DNA from: Pseudomonadota bacterium
GTDB taxonomy: Bacteria; Pseudomonadota; Gammaproteobacteria; Burkholderiales; Burkholderiaceae_D
Reading direction: 5' to 3'
Length of the DNA: 29,123 nt
Assembly: GCA_023449275.1 (NCBI GenBank)
Contig: JAEXJM010000029.1
Span: 1 to 29,123, forward strand
This document shows, piece after piece, positions 7,915 through 17,305 of the stretch. Made by a program: the position numbers and the translations under genes. Numbering within the stretch: the stretch's first letter is position 1; each line of letters begins with the position of its first letter. The notes below the pieces were generated by a model, which worked only from the letters and a program-made list of their open reading frames with translations, had not been told where the DNA came from and did no database searches.

Positions 7915-8874
7915 TCAGGACAATTCTTCTTCTAGATAGCGCTGTGCATCGAGGGCAGCCATACAGCCGGAGCCAGCACTGGTAACGGCCTGACGGTACA
8001 TGTAATCCTGAACGTCACCTGCGGCAAAAACGCCCGGAATATTGGTCGCGGTCGCCATACCATCCTGTCCCATACGGGTTTTGATATACCCGTTCACCAA
8101 CTCGAGCTGGCCTTCGAAAATGGATGTATTCGGTTTATGGCCGATGGCGATAAAAACACCGTTAACGGCAAATTCCTTCAGTGAACCGTCTTTGACCGAC
8201 TTGACCCGAAGACCGGTCACACCTGAATCATTGCCCAACACTTCATCGACCGTCGTGTCGTACATGATCGTGATCTTGCCTTCTTTCACCCGTTCCATCA
8301 GGCGCGTCACCAGAATCGGTTCGGCCTTGAAAGAATCACGGCGATGGATCAGGGTTACTTTTGAAGCGATATTCGACAGATAAATCGCTTCATCGACCGC
8401 CGTATTGCCGCCACCGACCACGGCGACTTCCTGATTGCGGTAGAAAAAACCGTCACAGGTAGCGCAACCTGAAACGCCCTTCCCGATAAAGGCCTGTTCA
8501 GACGGCAAACCGAGATACTGTGCGGAGGCACCTGTCGCGATAATCAGTGCATTACAGGTATATTCCCCCATATCCCCGATCAGGCGGATCGGTTTCGTGG
8601 TCAATTCCGCCGTATGGATATGATCGAAAACAATACGGGTATCGAAACGTTCTGCATGTTCCAGCATACGCTGCATCAGTTCGGGACCGGCAACACCTGT
8701 CGGATCACCCGGCCAGTTTTCCACATCGGACGCCGTCATCAGCTGACCACCCTGGGCAAGCCCGGTCACCAGAAGGGGTTTCAGATTGGCCCGCGCAGTG
8801 TAAACGGCGGCAGTATAACCGGCAGGGCCGGAACCGAGAATCAGAACATCGGCATGCAAAGGAGAAGTCGTCAT
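7915..8874 (-). CDS. trxB: Thioredoxin reductase
   Basis: This FAD enzyme uses NADPH to reduce thioredoxin in the cytoplasm. The 319-residue length is typical. It has the FAD-binding GSGPAGY at 14-20, the redox-active pair in SGCATCDG (Cys137 and Cys140), the NADPH-binding VVGGGNTAVDEA (152-163) and the second FAD motif VFAAGDVQD near the C-terminus. The ATG has only a weak upstream ribosome site. It is divergent from ftsK across 268 bases and leads the trxB-smr pair. Confidence 0.97.
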   Translation of the reverse strand: MTTSPLHADVLILGSGPAGYTAAVYTARANLKPLLVTGLAQGGQLMTASDVENWPGDPTGVAGPELMQRMLEHAERFDTRIVFDHIHTAELTTKPIRLIGDMGEYTCNALIIATGASAQYLGLPSEQAFIGKGVSGCATCDGFFYRNQEVAVVGGGNTAVDEAIYLSNIASKVTLIHRRDSFKAEPILVTRLMERVKEGKITIMYDTTVDEVLGNDSGVTGLRVKSVKDGSLKEFAVNGVFIAIGHKPNTSIFEGQLELVNGYIKTRMGQDGMATATNIPGVFAAGDVQDYMYRQAVTSAGSGCMAALDAQRYLEEELS

Positions 8875-9071
8875 AATAAAACCGTTGAAAATGAATGAAT
8901 ATTCGGAAAAAATGCAGTGGATGAATCGAAAATATCATAAAACGTTCTGCAATTTCCGATCCGCCCGGCCAATTATTGCTAAGATTATAGACGAAACGGA
9001 AATACAGGATGCGACTGCGGCCCCAACAGTTTCAGTTTAACTGTTCCCGCATTGATTTTTAACCGTGTATT

Positions 9072-9099
9072 TTGGCTCCTGAAAAAATACGAATACAAT
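9072..9099 (+). promoter_or_regulatory. Candidate sigma-70 promoter for ftsK
   Basis: TTGGCT (9072-9077) and TACAAT (9094-9099) are separated by 16 bases and place a start of transcription near 9106, about 37 bases before the ftsK ATG. The -35 matches four of six and the -10 five of six consensus bases. Seen by eye only. Confidence 0.4.
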
Positions 9100-9142
9100 A
9101 CCCTGTATTGCAGTGATTTTGCATTTCAAAATAACCGGATTC

Positions 9143-11470
9143 ATGAGCAAAAACATATCCAGCTACGATCGAAAAAAACCGGAAATCAAACCGGACACAC
9201 CCAGTCGCTCGTCCAGACTGATCAAGGAAACGGGATGGTTCGTCCTTCTTGCCATCACCTTTTATTTCCTGCTCATTTTTTTCAGCTACGACAAGGCCGA
9301 TCCCGGATGGTCGCATGCCAGTCAGATAAATCACATTTCCAATATGGGCGGGCGCATCGGAGCCTTTATTGCCGATATCCTTTTTTTCACATTCGGCCTG
9401 TCGGCATGGTGGATCATACTCTGGCTGGTAAAAGCGTCCTGGACCGGTTACCGGCGCATTTCCCGTCTGCTGTTATTGCAGGAAGAACCCGAACCTTCAT
9501 GGTTCCGTGACCGTATTCTCAAAAACGCGGGTTTTCTGATCCTGCTTTTTTCCAGCAGCGGAGTCGAATACCTTCGTATGTACAACATGCGGATCCCTCT
9601 TCCCAGCATTCCGGGCGGTATCATCGGTGAAATCGTCGGAAAAACGGCAGAACACTACCTGGGTTTCATGTCCGGAACGCTCCTGCTTCTGCTCCTGTGC
9701 GCTGTGGGATTTTCCCTTTTCCTGCAGATGTCCTGGCTGCAACTGGTCGAAAATATCGGAGCGGGACTGGAAACCGTATTCGGTTTTTTCATGAAAGCCA
9801 AGGCAGCCCGTGAAGACCGGAAAATCGGGCAGGTCGCATCCGAAAAGCGTGAGGAAGTCGTCAGTCAGGAAAAAGCGAAAGCGACCGAAGCGCCACCCAT
9901 ACGCATCGAACCACAAGTCGTCGACGTTCCGAAATCCGAACGCGTCGAAAAAGAAAAACAGGTCGTTCTTTTTTCCGACATGCACGACGGAGAATTGCCC
10001 CCTCTTTCCCTGCTTGACCCTGTTGGTGAACAACAGGAAGCCGTCAGTGTGGAAACCCTTGAGTTCACCAGTCGCCTGATCGAAAAGAAACTCTCCGATT
10101 TCGGCGTAACCGTCCGGGTTGTCGCCGCCTATCCGGGCCCCGTCGTCACCCGTTACGAAATCGAACCGGACACCGGCGTCAAGGGCAGCACCATCGTCAA
10201 CCTTGCCCGCGATCTGGCCCGTTCCCTGTCGCTTGTTTCCATCCGTGTCATCGAAACGATACCGGGCAAAAATTACATGGCACTGGAATTGCCGAATGCC
10301 AAGCGCCAGATCGTCCGCCTGACCGAAATCCTCAGCTCGAAAATCTACAGTGACGCCTCATCCCGTCTCACCATCGCGCTGGGCAAGGACATCGCGGGCA
10401 ATCCGGTCGTCGCCGACCTGGCCAGAATGCCTCACCTGCTGGTTGCCGGGACAACCGGCTCCGGCAAGTCGGTCGGCATCAACGCGACCATCCTGTCCCT
10501 GCTATACAAGGCCGATCCGAGCCAGGTCAGGCTGATCCTGATCGATCCGAAGATGCTCGAACTCTCGATTTACGAAGGCATTCCGCATCTGCTCGCACCT
10601 GTCGTCACCGACATGCGTCAGGCAGGTCATGCCCTGAACTGGGCCGTTGCCGAAATGGAAAAACGTTATCGGCTCATGTCCCACCTCGGCGTACGCAATC
10701 TTGCCGGATACAATAACCGAATCATCGAAGCCGAGAAGAAAGAGGAGAAAATCCCGAACCCATTCTCGATCACTCCGGATTCACCGGAACCACTGGAAAA
10801 AATGCCCCAGATCGTCATCATCGTCGATGAATTCGCCGACCTGATGATGGTTGTCGGTAAAAAAGTGGAAGAACTGATCGCCCGTATCGCCCAGAAAGCG
10901 CGCGCGGCTGGCATCCACCTGATCCTGGCCACCCAGCGTCCTTCCGTCGATGTCATCACCGGCCTGATCAAGGCGAATATTCCGACACGCATGGCCTTTC
11001 AGGTCAGCAGTAAAATCGATTCGCGTACCATTCTCGACCAGATGGGAGCGGAAACCCTGTTGGGTCTTGGCGACATGCTTTACCTGCCGCCGGGTTCAGG
11101 CCTGCCGACCCGTGTTCATGGGGCCTTCGTCTCGGACGATGAAGTCCATCGCGTCGTGACCTTCCTGAAAGAACATGGCGAAGCCGATTACATCGAAGGC
11201 ATACTCGAAGGCGGTACGCTGGAAGGCGATCCCAACGCGGCATTTGGTGAAGGCAATGGTGACGATGAATCGGATGCCCTGTATGATCAGGCTGTTGCCA
11301 TCGTCCTGAAGAACCGCCGTGCTTCCATTTCGCTCGTCCAGCGGCATTTGCGCATCGGATACAACCGTGCAGCACGCCTGCTGGAACAGATGGAAAGAAG
11401 CGGACTTGTTTCACCCATGCAAGGCAACGGCAACCGTGAAATTCTGGTACCGAACACCAACAACGAATAA
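9143..11470 (+). CDS. ftsK: DNA translocase FtsK
   Basis: FtsK is a septum-anchored hexameric ATPase that pumps DNA towards dif during division and activates XerCD. The 775-residue protein has four membrane segments (about 31-49, 70-97, 128-142, 174-198), a charged linker (about 220-300), and the RecA-like motor with Walker A GTTGSGKS (436-443) and Walker B IVIIVDEFADLMM. The C-terminal gamma domain (about 710-770) is a winged helix that reads orienting KOPS sites, recognisable from ASISLVQRHLRIGYNRAARLLEQME. I chose the ATG at 9143 over a GTG ten codons upstream because MSKNISSYDRKK begins a normal soluble N-terminus. It is followed by lolA, as in many Proteobacteria. Confidence 0.96.
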   Translation: MSKNISSYDRKKPEIKPDTPSRSSRLIKETGWFVLLAITFYFLLIFFSYDKADPGWSHASQINHISNMGGRIGAFIADILFFTFGLSAWWIILWLVKASWTGYRRISRLLLLQEEPEPSWFRDRILKNAGFLILLFSSSGVEYLRMYNMRIPLPSIPGGIIGEIVGKTAEHYLGFMSGTLLLLLLCAVGFSLFLQMSWLQLVENIGAGLETVFGFFMKAKAAREDRKIGQVASEKREEVVSQEKAKATEAPPIRIEPQVVDVPKSERVEKEKQVVLFSDMHDGELPPLSLLDPVGEQQEAVSVETLEFTSRLIEKKLSDFGVTVRVVAAYPGPVVTRYEIEPDTGVKGSTIVNLARDLARSLSLVSIRVIETIPGKNYMALELPNAKRQIVRLTEILSSKIYSDASSRLTIALGKDIAGNPVVADLARMPHLLVAGTTGSGKSVGINATILSLLYKADPSQVRLILIDPKMLELSIYEGIPHLLAPVVTDMRQAGHALNWAVAEMEKRYRLMSHLGVRNLAGYNNRIIEAEKKEEKIPNPFSITPDSPEPLEKMPQIVIIVDEFADLMMVVGKKVEELIARIAQKARAAGIHLILATQRPSVDVITGLIKANIPTRMAFQVSSKIDSRTILDQMGAETLLGLGDMLYLPPGSGLPTRVHGAFVSDDEVHRVVTFLKEHGEADYIEGILEGGTLEGDPNAAFGEGNGDDESDALYDQAVAIVLKNRRASISLVQRHLRIGYNRAARLLEQMERSGLVSPMQGNGNREILVPNTNNE

Positions 11471-11535
11471 GAAAAAAGAACCGGTACCGGTTTTTCCGGT
11501 CAAAAAAACATTCATTTCCGGACAGACAAAACATC

Positions 11536-12165
11536 ATGCGACCATTCATTTCAAAAGCCGTCGGAATCGCTTTGCTTTTCCTCATTTCCGCCTTTGCAGG
11601 CGCAACGGCACTGGACCAGCTCAAAAGCTTCTCAACCAATGCCCGTTCCGCCAAAGGCGAATTCAGCCAGGGACAGGTCAAAGGTGGTGACAAAGGCCGG
11701 ATCACCAATGTGGCATCGGGCACTTTCATTTTCTCCCGTCCTGGCAAATTCATCTGGACATACCAGAAACCCTATGTACAGGTCCTGCAGGCCGACGGTA
11801 CCAACCTGTACATATACGACAAGGATTTGAATCAGGTAACCGTCAAAAAACTGGGTAACGCGCTGGGCTCCAGTCCTGCCGCCATCCTTTTCGGCAGCAA
11901 TGATCTGGAAAAAAGCTTCAGCCTGAGAAATGCCGGCTCGCACGCCGGTTATGAATGGGTCGAAGCCATTCCGAAAACGAAGGACACGCCGTTTGAAAAA
12001 ATCAATATCGGCATGAAAAACGGAATGCCGGAAGCAATGGAACTGTACGATTCGCTCGGACAGCTTTCACTCATCAAATTCACCAGATTCACAAAGAACC
12101 CGCCTGCCCCGGCCAGCACATTCAAATTCGTAACGCCAAAAGGAGCTGACGTTTTCAAAAATTAA
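11536..12165 (+). CDS. lolA: Outer-membrane lipoprotein carrier protein LolA
   Basis: LolA ferries lipoproteins through the periplasm from the LolCDE exporter to the outer membrane. The 209-residue protein has a clear signal peptide with likely cleavage after AGATA (about residue 25), giving LDQLKSFSTNARSAKGEFSQ, then the family features SGTFIFSRPGKFIWTYQKPY and the C-terminal FTRFTKNPPAPASTFKF. It lies 65 bases after ftsK and is probably transcribed with it. A strong terminator follows. Confidence 0.94.
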   Translation: MRPFISKAVGIALLFLISAFAGATALDQLKSFSTNARSAKGEFSQGQVKGGDKGRITNVASGTFIFSRPGKFIWTYQKPYVQVLQADGTNLYIYDKDLNQVTVKKLGNALGSSPAAILFGSNDLEKSFSLRNAGSHAGYEWVEAIPKTKDTPFEKINIGMKNGMPEAMELYDSLGQLSLIKFTRFTKNPPAPASTFKFVTPKGADVFKN

Positions 12166-12187
12166 ATGAATTTCTTGTCGTGACAAA

Positions 12188-12216
12188 AAAAGCCAACCGT
12201 GACGTTGGCTTTTTTA
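12188..12216. terminator. Bidirectional terminator between lolA and ispF
   Basis: A 10-bp stem (AAAAGCCAAC at 12188-12197 and complement at 12204-12213) with a 6-base loop is flanked by an A-run and a T-run. It lies between two convergent genes and can stop both. Confidence 0.88.
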
Positions 12217-12231
12217 TTTCACAAACCGGTA

Positions 12232-12723
12232 CTATTCATGCCGGACAAGCAAAACAACTGCTTCAGCAGCAATTCCCTCTTCCCTTCCCAGATAACCGAG
12301 CCTTTCATTGGTCTTGGCCTTGACACTCACCTGCGAAACGGAGACATCGAGATCGCTGGCGATATTGGTGGCCATTGCAGCGATATGCGGCGCCATTCGG
12401 GGAGCCTGTGCAATGATCGTCGAATCGATATTCCCGACGACATAGCCGTATGTTTTCACCAGCCTCATCGCTTCTCTCAGCAATACCCGTGAATCCACCC
12501 CCTTGTACCGCCCGTCCGTATCCGGAAAATGCTTGCCGATATCGCCCAAAGCCAGCGCTCCCAGCAAGGCATCGGTTATGGCGTGAAGCAGGACATCTGC
12601 GTCCGAATGCCCTTTCAGTCCTGTAGTGTGTGGAATATCAACCCCGCCGATAATCAGCCTTCGGCCTTCGGCCAGTGCATGACAATCGTAACCCTGTCCG
12701 ATCCTGAATGGTAAATGGCTCAT
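12232..12723 (-). CDS. ispF: 2-C-methyl-D-erythritol 2,4-cyclodiphosphate synthase
   Basis: IspF is the fifth enzyme of the MEP isoprenoid pathway; it cyclises CDP-ME 2-phosphate, releasing CMP. The 163-residue length fits. The metal ligands appear in GQGYDCHAL (Asp13, His15) and HSDADVLLHAI (His47), and the C-terminus has KAKTNERLGYLGREEGIAAEA, the family signature. It begins 12 bases after ispD and the two form an operon. The ribosome site is weak, so translation may be coupled to ispD. Confidence 0.97.
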   Translation of the reverse strand: MSHLPFRIGQGYDCHALAEGRRLIIGGVDIPHTTGLKGHSDADVLLHAITDALLGALALGDIGKHFPDTDGRYKGVDSRVLLREAMRLVKTYGYVVGNIDSTIIAQAPRMAPHIAAMATNIASDLDVSVSQVSVKAKTNERLGYLGREEGIAAEAVVLLVRHE

Positions 12724-12735
12724 GTTTTTCTTTTT

Positions 12736-13473
12736 TCAAAACAGTTTTTTCTGGATGCCGGTATCGACCGACATGAACAATTCGACCAGAGACAAGTCAT
12801 CCGGTCGGGTAATCTTCGAATTGCACAGGTGACCCTCGACCAGTTTGGGAACCTTTCCCATCGCTTCGATGGCACTTGCCTCATCCGTCACTTCAGCCTG
12901 CTTTTCGAGCGCATCCGTCAGAACGGCATAAGGGAACATCTGTGGTGTCTGCGCCAGCCACAAACCTTCGCGCGAGACCGTCCGGATACTGTTTTCCGTC
13001 TGTTTCTTCACCGTATCGACCACCGGCAAAGCCAGCAAACCACCCACATCATCCGGCCCGATGGCTCCGACCAGCTTCCGGATCAGATCCGGCGTCAGAC
13101 CTGGCCGCGCCGCGTCATGAACCAGAATCCAGTCTTTCGGCGCACATTCGAGAAAAAGAGCCGTCAGGCCATTCAGAACGGAATCCCGCCGGGTTTTCCC
13201 TCCGCAACGCAGAAAACGGACACGACCATTATCCCACTTCGGTGCGGAGTCGATAAAACTGTCCAGCCATTCATCTTCCTGACTGACGATGACATACACG
13301 CAATCGATCTCGTCACAAGCCAGAAAGGATTCGATTGCATGCTGCAAAACCGGTTTTCCTTTCAGGAAAAGATATTGCTTCGGACAATCCGCCCCCATTC
13401 TGCTCCCGACACCCGCAGCGGGAATCAGGGCAAAATAACGTGCAGCAATATCAGCGACATTCATCACAGCCAT
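12736..13473 (-). CDS. ispD: 2-C-methyl-D-erythritol 4-phosphate cytidylyltransferase
   Basis: IspD joins CTP and MEP to give CDP-ME, the third step of the MEP pathway. The CTP-binding loop is ALIPAAGVGSRMGADCPKQY near the N-terminus; VHDAARPGLTPDLIRKL and the terminal ITRPDDLSLVE are also family-typical. Start choice is uncertain: in-frame candidates are 13479, 13473 and 13464 (ATG) and a TTG at 13500. I prefer 13473 because GGATGG lies six bases before it. It is divergent from mfd across about 130 bases. Confidence 0.93.
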   Translation of the reverse strand: MAVMNVADIAARYFALIPAAGVGSRMGADCPKQYLFLKGKPVLQHAIESFLACDEIDCVYVIVSQEDEWLDSFIDSAPKWDNGRVRFLRCGGKTRRDSVLNGLTALFLECAPKDWILVHDAARPGLTPDLIRKLVGAIGPDDVGGLLALPVVDTVKKQTENSIRTVSREGLWLAQTPQMFPYAVLTDALEKQAEVTDEASAIEAMGKVPKLVEGHLCNSKITRPDDLSLVELFMSVDTGIQKKLF

Positions 13474-13531
13474 AAGCATCCATCCATTTTCCGGAACCAA
13501 AAATGAGGCGGCGCAACTGGCCGCTATCGTT

Positions 13532-13537
13532 TATAAT
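13532..13537 (+). promoter_or_regulatory. Candidate -10 box for mfd
   Basis: A perfect TATAAT lies about 65 bases before the mfd ATG in the divergent ispD/mfd region. No good -35 is seen 16-18 bases upstream, so this is a tentative call. Confidence 0.3.
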
Positions 13538-13602
13538 GTCAGACTTGATTGTAATCTGAAACAGGATAATTCTTCCTCCTCTGAAGTCGTCTTTTTGCGT
13601 CA

Positions 13603-16600
13603 ATGCCCTTCGATCTCAAGAAATTTCTTCCACGTCCCGGCCAACGTTACGCAATGCCAGCCCTTCACGGTTCGGCAGATGCCCTTGCGCTCGCAAAGGC
13701 CGCGCAGGAACTGAAATCACGTCAGCAAATGCTGGTCGTCATCGTGGCGAATACATCCGACGCCCGGCGACTGCTGGAAGAAATCCCCTGGTTTTCGGAT
13801 GAAACGGAAGAGCCCTTGCGTTGTCACCTCTTGCCGGACTGGGAAACACTGCCATACGACTCGTTTTCCCCACATCAGGATCTGGTCTCCCAGCGGCTGG
13901 CGACACTTTACGAAGTCTCCAACAGATGTTGCGATGTCCTGCTGGTCCCTGCATCGACCGCCCTTTTGCGTATTGCACCTCCGGCATTTCTGGCTGCGCA
14001 CACCTTTTTCTTCAAACAAGGCGATACACTTGATGAAAAAAAACTGAAATCGCAACTGACAATTGCCGGATACAACCATGTTTCTCAAGTCATGTCGCCC
14101 GGCGAATACTCCGTCCGCGGTGGTTTGATCGACCTCTTTCCGATGGGATCGAAACTGCCGTACCGGCTCGACCTGTTCGGCGACGAAATCGAAACCATCC
14201 GCACGTTTGACCCCGACAACCAGCGTTCACTCTATCCTGTCAGGGAAATCCGGATGCTGCCGGGCCATGAATTCCCGATGGACGAGAATTCACGCGCCTT
14301 TTTCCGAAGCCGTTGGAGGGAGGTTTTCGAAGGCGATCCAACCCTGTCCGTGATCTATCGCGATATTGCCAGCGGAATCGCCTCAGCCGGCATCGAATAT
14401 TATCTGCCGCTCTTTTTTGAAGAAACGACGACCCTGTTCCGGTATCTGCCGGAAAACGCCATTTTCGCCATGGTCGGTAACGTCAATGAAGCCTTCCAGC
14501 GCTTCTGGACCGATACCCTGTCGCGTTACAACTTCCTGAAATCCGACCGCGAGCGCCCGCTTCTTGCGCCCGAAAAACTGTTTTTGACCGGCGAGGATTT
14601 CTTTATCCTGACACAACCATATGGCCGCTGGGTTATCCAGACCGACGACGCGCCGTCTGAATTATCAGCCGCTATCCCAGACGTGTCCGTCAACCGCAGG
14701 GCCGATGACCCGCTCGCCAGTCTGAGAGCCTATATCCAGCGTACCGACAAGCGGATCATGATCTGTGCCGAATCGCCGGGACGTCGGGAAACCATGCAGC
14801 AGTTTTTCAACGAATACGATTTCAAGGCCGCTCCCTGCACCAGTTTTGCCGACTTCGCCACCAGCGGGGATCAGGTGATGTTCGGTATCGCGCCGATCCA
14901 GAAAGGCTTTGCTCTCGGATACATTTTCGGTGACCTTGCCTTCATTACCGAAACAGAACTTTACGCCAATTCCGGCCGTCGGGTTGGACGCAAGCGGACT
15001 GAAGCGGTCGCTCATGTCGAATCCATCGTCCGTGACCTGTCCGAACTGAAAATCGGCGATCCGGTCGTTCACGCCAATCATGGTATCGGCCGTTATCGCG
15101 GTCTGGTCACCGTCGATCTGGGGGAAGGTGAAACCGAATTCCTGCACCTGCAATACGCGCGTGACACCAAACTGTACGTTCCCGTTTCCCAGTTGCACGT
15201 CATTTCCCGTTATGCAGGAACTTCCGCGGAAGACGCCCCTCTGCATACGCTCGGCTCCGGCCAGTGGGAAAAGGCCAGGCAGAAAGCCGCCCGGCAAATT
15301 CACGATACCGCCGCAGAGTTGCTGGATTTGTACGCCCGTCGTTCGATGCGCAAGGGCTTCCCTTTCCCGCTGACGAAAAATGATTATGAAGCCTTCGCCG
15401 ACAGTTTCGGCTTTGAGGAAACACCCGACCAGGCCGCCGCCATCGCTGCCGTCATGGAAGACATGACATCCGACAAGCCGATGGATCGCCTGATCTGTGG
15501 CGACGTCGGTTTCGGCAAAACCGAAGTGGCCCTGAGAGCGGCCTTTATTGCCGTCATGGGCGGTAAACAGGTTGCCCTGCTGGCACCGACCACCCTGTTG
15601 GCCGAACAGCATGCCCAGACTTTCCGCGACCGTTTTGCAGACTGGCCTGTCCGAATTTCGGAACTGTCCCGTTTCCGCACCCAGAAACAGGTCAACCAGA
15701 CCATCAAGGGCATGGAAGACGGAACGATCGATATCGTGATCGGCACGCACAAACTCCTGTCCAAAGACGTTTCATTCAACCGGCTTGGCCTGATCATCAT
15801 CGACGAGGAACACCGCTTCGGTGTCCGCCAGAAAGAAGCGCTCAAAGCCATGCGTGCGGAAGTCGATGTGTTGACCCTGACCGCAACACCGATCCCGAGA
15901 ACGCTTGGTATGGCACTCGACGGCCTGCGCAGCTTTTCGATCATCGCGACGGCCCCTCAGAAACGGCTGGCGATCAAGACCTTCGTCCGTTCCGAAAACG
16001 ACTCCGTCATTCGTGAAGCCTGCATGCGCGAACTCAAGCGCGGCGGTCAGGTTTACTTCCTGCACAATGAAGTCGAAACCATCGAAAACCGTCGCATCAT
16101 GCTGGAAAACCTTCTGCCGGAAGCACGTATCGGCGTTGCCCACGGCCAGATGCACGAACGCGAACTTGAAAAAGTCATGCGTGACTTCGTTTCCCACCGT
16201 TACAACATCCTGCTTTGTACGACGATTATCGAAACCGGTATCGATGTTCCGAACGCCAACACAATGGTGATGCACCGTGCCGACAAATTCGGGCTGGCCC
16301 AGCTGCACCAGCTGCGTGGCCGTATCGGGCGTTCCCATCATCAGGCCTACGCCTACCTGCTCGTGAACGATACCCAGACCCTGTCGAAACAGGCACAGCG
16401 CCGCCTTGAAGCCATCCGCCAGATGGAAGAACTCGGCAGCGGCTTCTTCCTTGCCATGCACGACCTTGAAATCCGGGGCGCCGGTGAAGTATTGGGAGAA
16501 GAACAATCCGGAGAAATGGTCGAAATCGGCTTCCAGATGTACTCCGATATGCTCAAGGAAGCTGTCCGTGCCATGAAAAAAGGTGAACAACCGGATTACG

Positions 16601-17061
16601 ATGCCCCTTTCACCACGACGACGGAAATCAATCTGCATACGCCTGCCCTCCTGCCGGGAGATTACTGTCCGGGTGTCAATGAACGGTTGTCCCTGTACAA
16701 GCGGTTTGCCAACTGCGAAACACAGGAAGAGGTCAACGACTTGCAGGAAGAATTGATTGACCGGTTCGGCAAACTGCCCGAAGCGGCACAGGCACTGGTC
16801 GAAACCCATCGCCTGCGCATTCAGGCCAAAACCGTCGGCATCATCAAAATCGACGCGCATACGGAAGCTGCCGTCATGCAGTTCATTGCCAACCCACCGA
16901 TCGACGCCATGCGGATTATCGAACTGATCCAGAAGAACAAGAACATCCGTTTGAACGGGCCGGAAAAACTGAAAGTAACGGCAAAAATGCCGAATCTGGA
17001 CGCACGCGTTGCCCAGATCAAGTCCACTATCCGTTCATTGACTGCTCCGGTAAAAAAATAA
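13603..17061 (+). CDS. mfd: Transcription-repair coupling factor Mfd
   Basis: Mfd releases RNA polymerase stalled at DNA damage and recruits UvrA. The 1152-residue protein is close to the E. coli length. It has an N-terminal UvrB-like module (about 1-340), the RNA-polymerase-interacting domain (about 485-545, from GDPVVHANHGIGRYRGL), and a RecG-like translocase with Walker A CGDVGFGKTEVALRAAF (about 632-648), DEEH box IIDEEHRFG (about 732-740), TATPIPRTL and the C-terminal helicase lobe QLRGRIGRS. The last about 150 residues are the inhibitory D7 domain. The ATG has no strong ribosome site. Its stop is one base from the stop of the convergent 80-residue gene. Confidence 0.97.
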   Translation: MPFDLKKFLPRPGQRYAMPALHGSADALALAKAAQELKSRQQMLVVIVANTSDARRLLEEIPWFSDETEEPLRCHLLPDWETLPYDSFSPHQDLVSQRLATLYEVSNRCCDVLLVPASTALLRIAPPAFLAAHTFFFKQGDTLDEKKLKSQLTIAGYNHVSQVMSPGEYSVRGGLIDLFPMGSKLPYRLDLFGDEIETIRTFDPDNQRSLYPVREIRMLPGHEFPMDENSRAFFRSRWREVFEGDPTLSVIYRDIASGIASAGIEYYLPLFFEETTTLFRYLPENAIFAMVGNVNEAFQRFWTDTLSRYNFLKSDRERPLLAPEKLFLTGEDFFILTQPYGRWVIQTDDAPSELSAAIPDVSVNRRADDPLASLRAYIQRTDKRIMICAESPGRRETMQQFFNEYDFKAAPCTSFADFATSGDQVMFGIAPIQKGFALGYIFGDLAFITETELYANSGRRVGRKRTEAVAHVESIVRDLSELKIGDPVVHANHGIGRYRGLVTVDLGEGETEFLHLQYARDTKLYVPVSQLHVISRYAGTSAEDAPLHTLGSGQWEKARQKAARQIHDTAAELLDLYARRSMRKGFPFPLTKNDYEAFADSFGFEETPDQAAAIAAVMEDMTSDKPMDRLICGDVGFGKTEVALRAAFIAVMGGKQVALLAPTTLLAEQHAQTFRDRFADWPVRISELSRFRTQKQVNQTIKGMEDGTIDIVIGTHKLLSKDVSFNRLGLIIIDEEHRFGVRQKEALKAMRAEVDVLTLTATPIPRTLGMALDGLRSFSIIATAPQKRLAIKTFVRSENDSVIREACMRELKRGGQVYFLHNEVETIENRRIMLENLLPEARIGVAHGQMHERELEKVMRDFVSHRYNILLCTTIIETGIDVPNANTMVMHRADKFGLAQLHQLRGRIGRSHHQAYAYLLVNDTQTLSKQAQRRLEAIRQMEELGSGFFLAMHDLEIRGAGEVLGEEQSGEMVEIGFQMYSDMLKEAVRAMKKGEQPDYDAPFTTTTEINLHTPALLPGDYCPGVNERLSLYKRFANCETQEEVNDLQEELIDRFGKLPEAAQALVETHRLRIQAKTVGIIKIDAHTEAAVMQFIANPPIDAMRIIELIQKNKNIRLNGPEKLKVTAKMPNLDARVAQIKSTIRSLTAPVKK

Positions 17062-17062
17062 G

Positions 17063-17305
17063 CTACTCATCCCTGTCTCCCTGACCGTAAACGACACGTT
17101 CATTCAGAATCTTGTGAGCCAGTGCTCTCGCCTCCTCCAGTGCATCCTCTACATTATCGCTTTCAACCGCAGAACAGAACTTCTCGATCTCTTCTTCCCC
17201 ATGCTTTCGGACCAGAACCATTCCGCGAAAGCGCCGGTTATCCGTATCAAGCACCGCCATCCGTGCAATGTAATTGCCTTTCCTGTATTCCATTTCACTG
17301 ATCAT
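17063..17305 (-). CDS. Conserved-looking 80-residue protein of unknown function
   Basis: I do not recognise this protein. It starts MISEMEYRKGNYIARMAVL, has a beta-rich first half ending RGMVLVRKHGEEEIEKF and a helical second half VEDALEEARALAHKILNE, with no membrane segment or signal. The strand-strand-helix layout suggests a small compact alpha/beta domain. GGGAG about six bases before the ATG is a good ribosome site, which supports it as a real gene. It is convergent with mfd with only one base between the stops and no terminator in the gap. Confidence 0.65.
   Translation of the reverse strand: MISEMEYRKGNYIARMAVLDTDNRRFRGMVLVRKHGEEEIEKFCSAVESDNVEDALEEARALAHKILNERVVYGQGDRDE

Noticed and set aside
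14665..15750. 361-residue open frame on the minus strand inside mfd
   Set aside because: Antisense shadow of mfd; no domain pattern and no ribosome site of note.
15772..16860. 362-residue open frame on the minus strand inside mfd
   Set aside because: Antisense shadow of mfd, which has full translocase motifs on the plus strand here.
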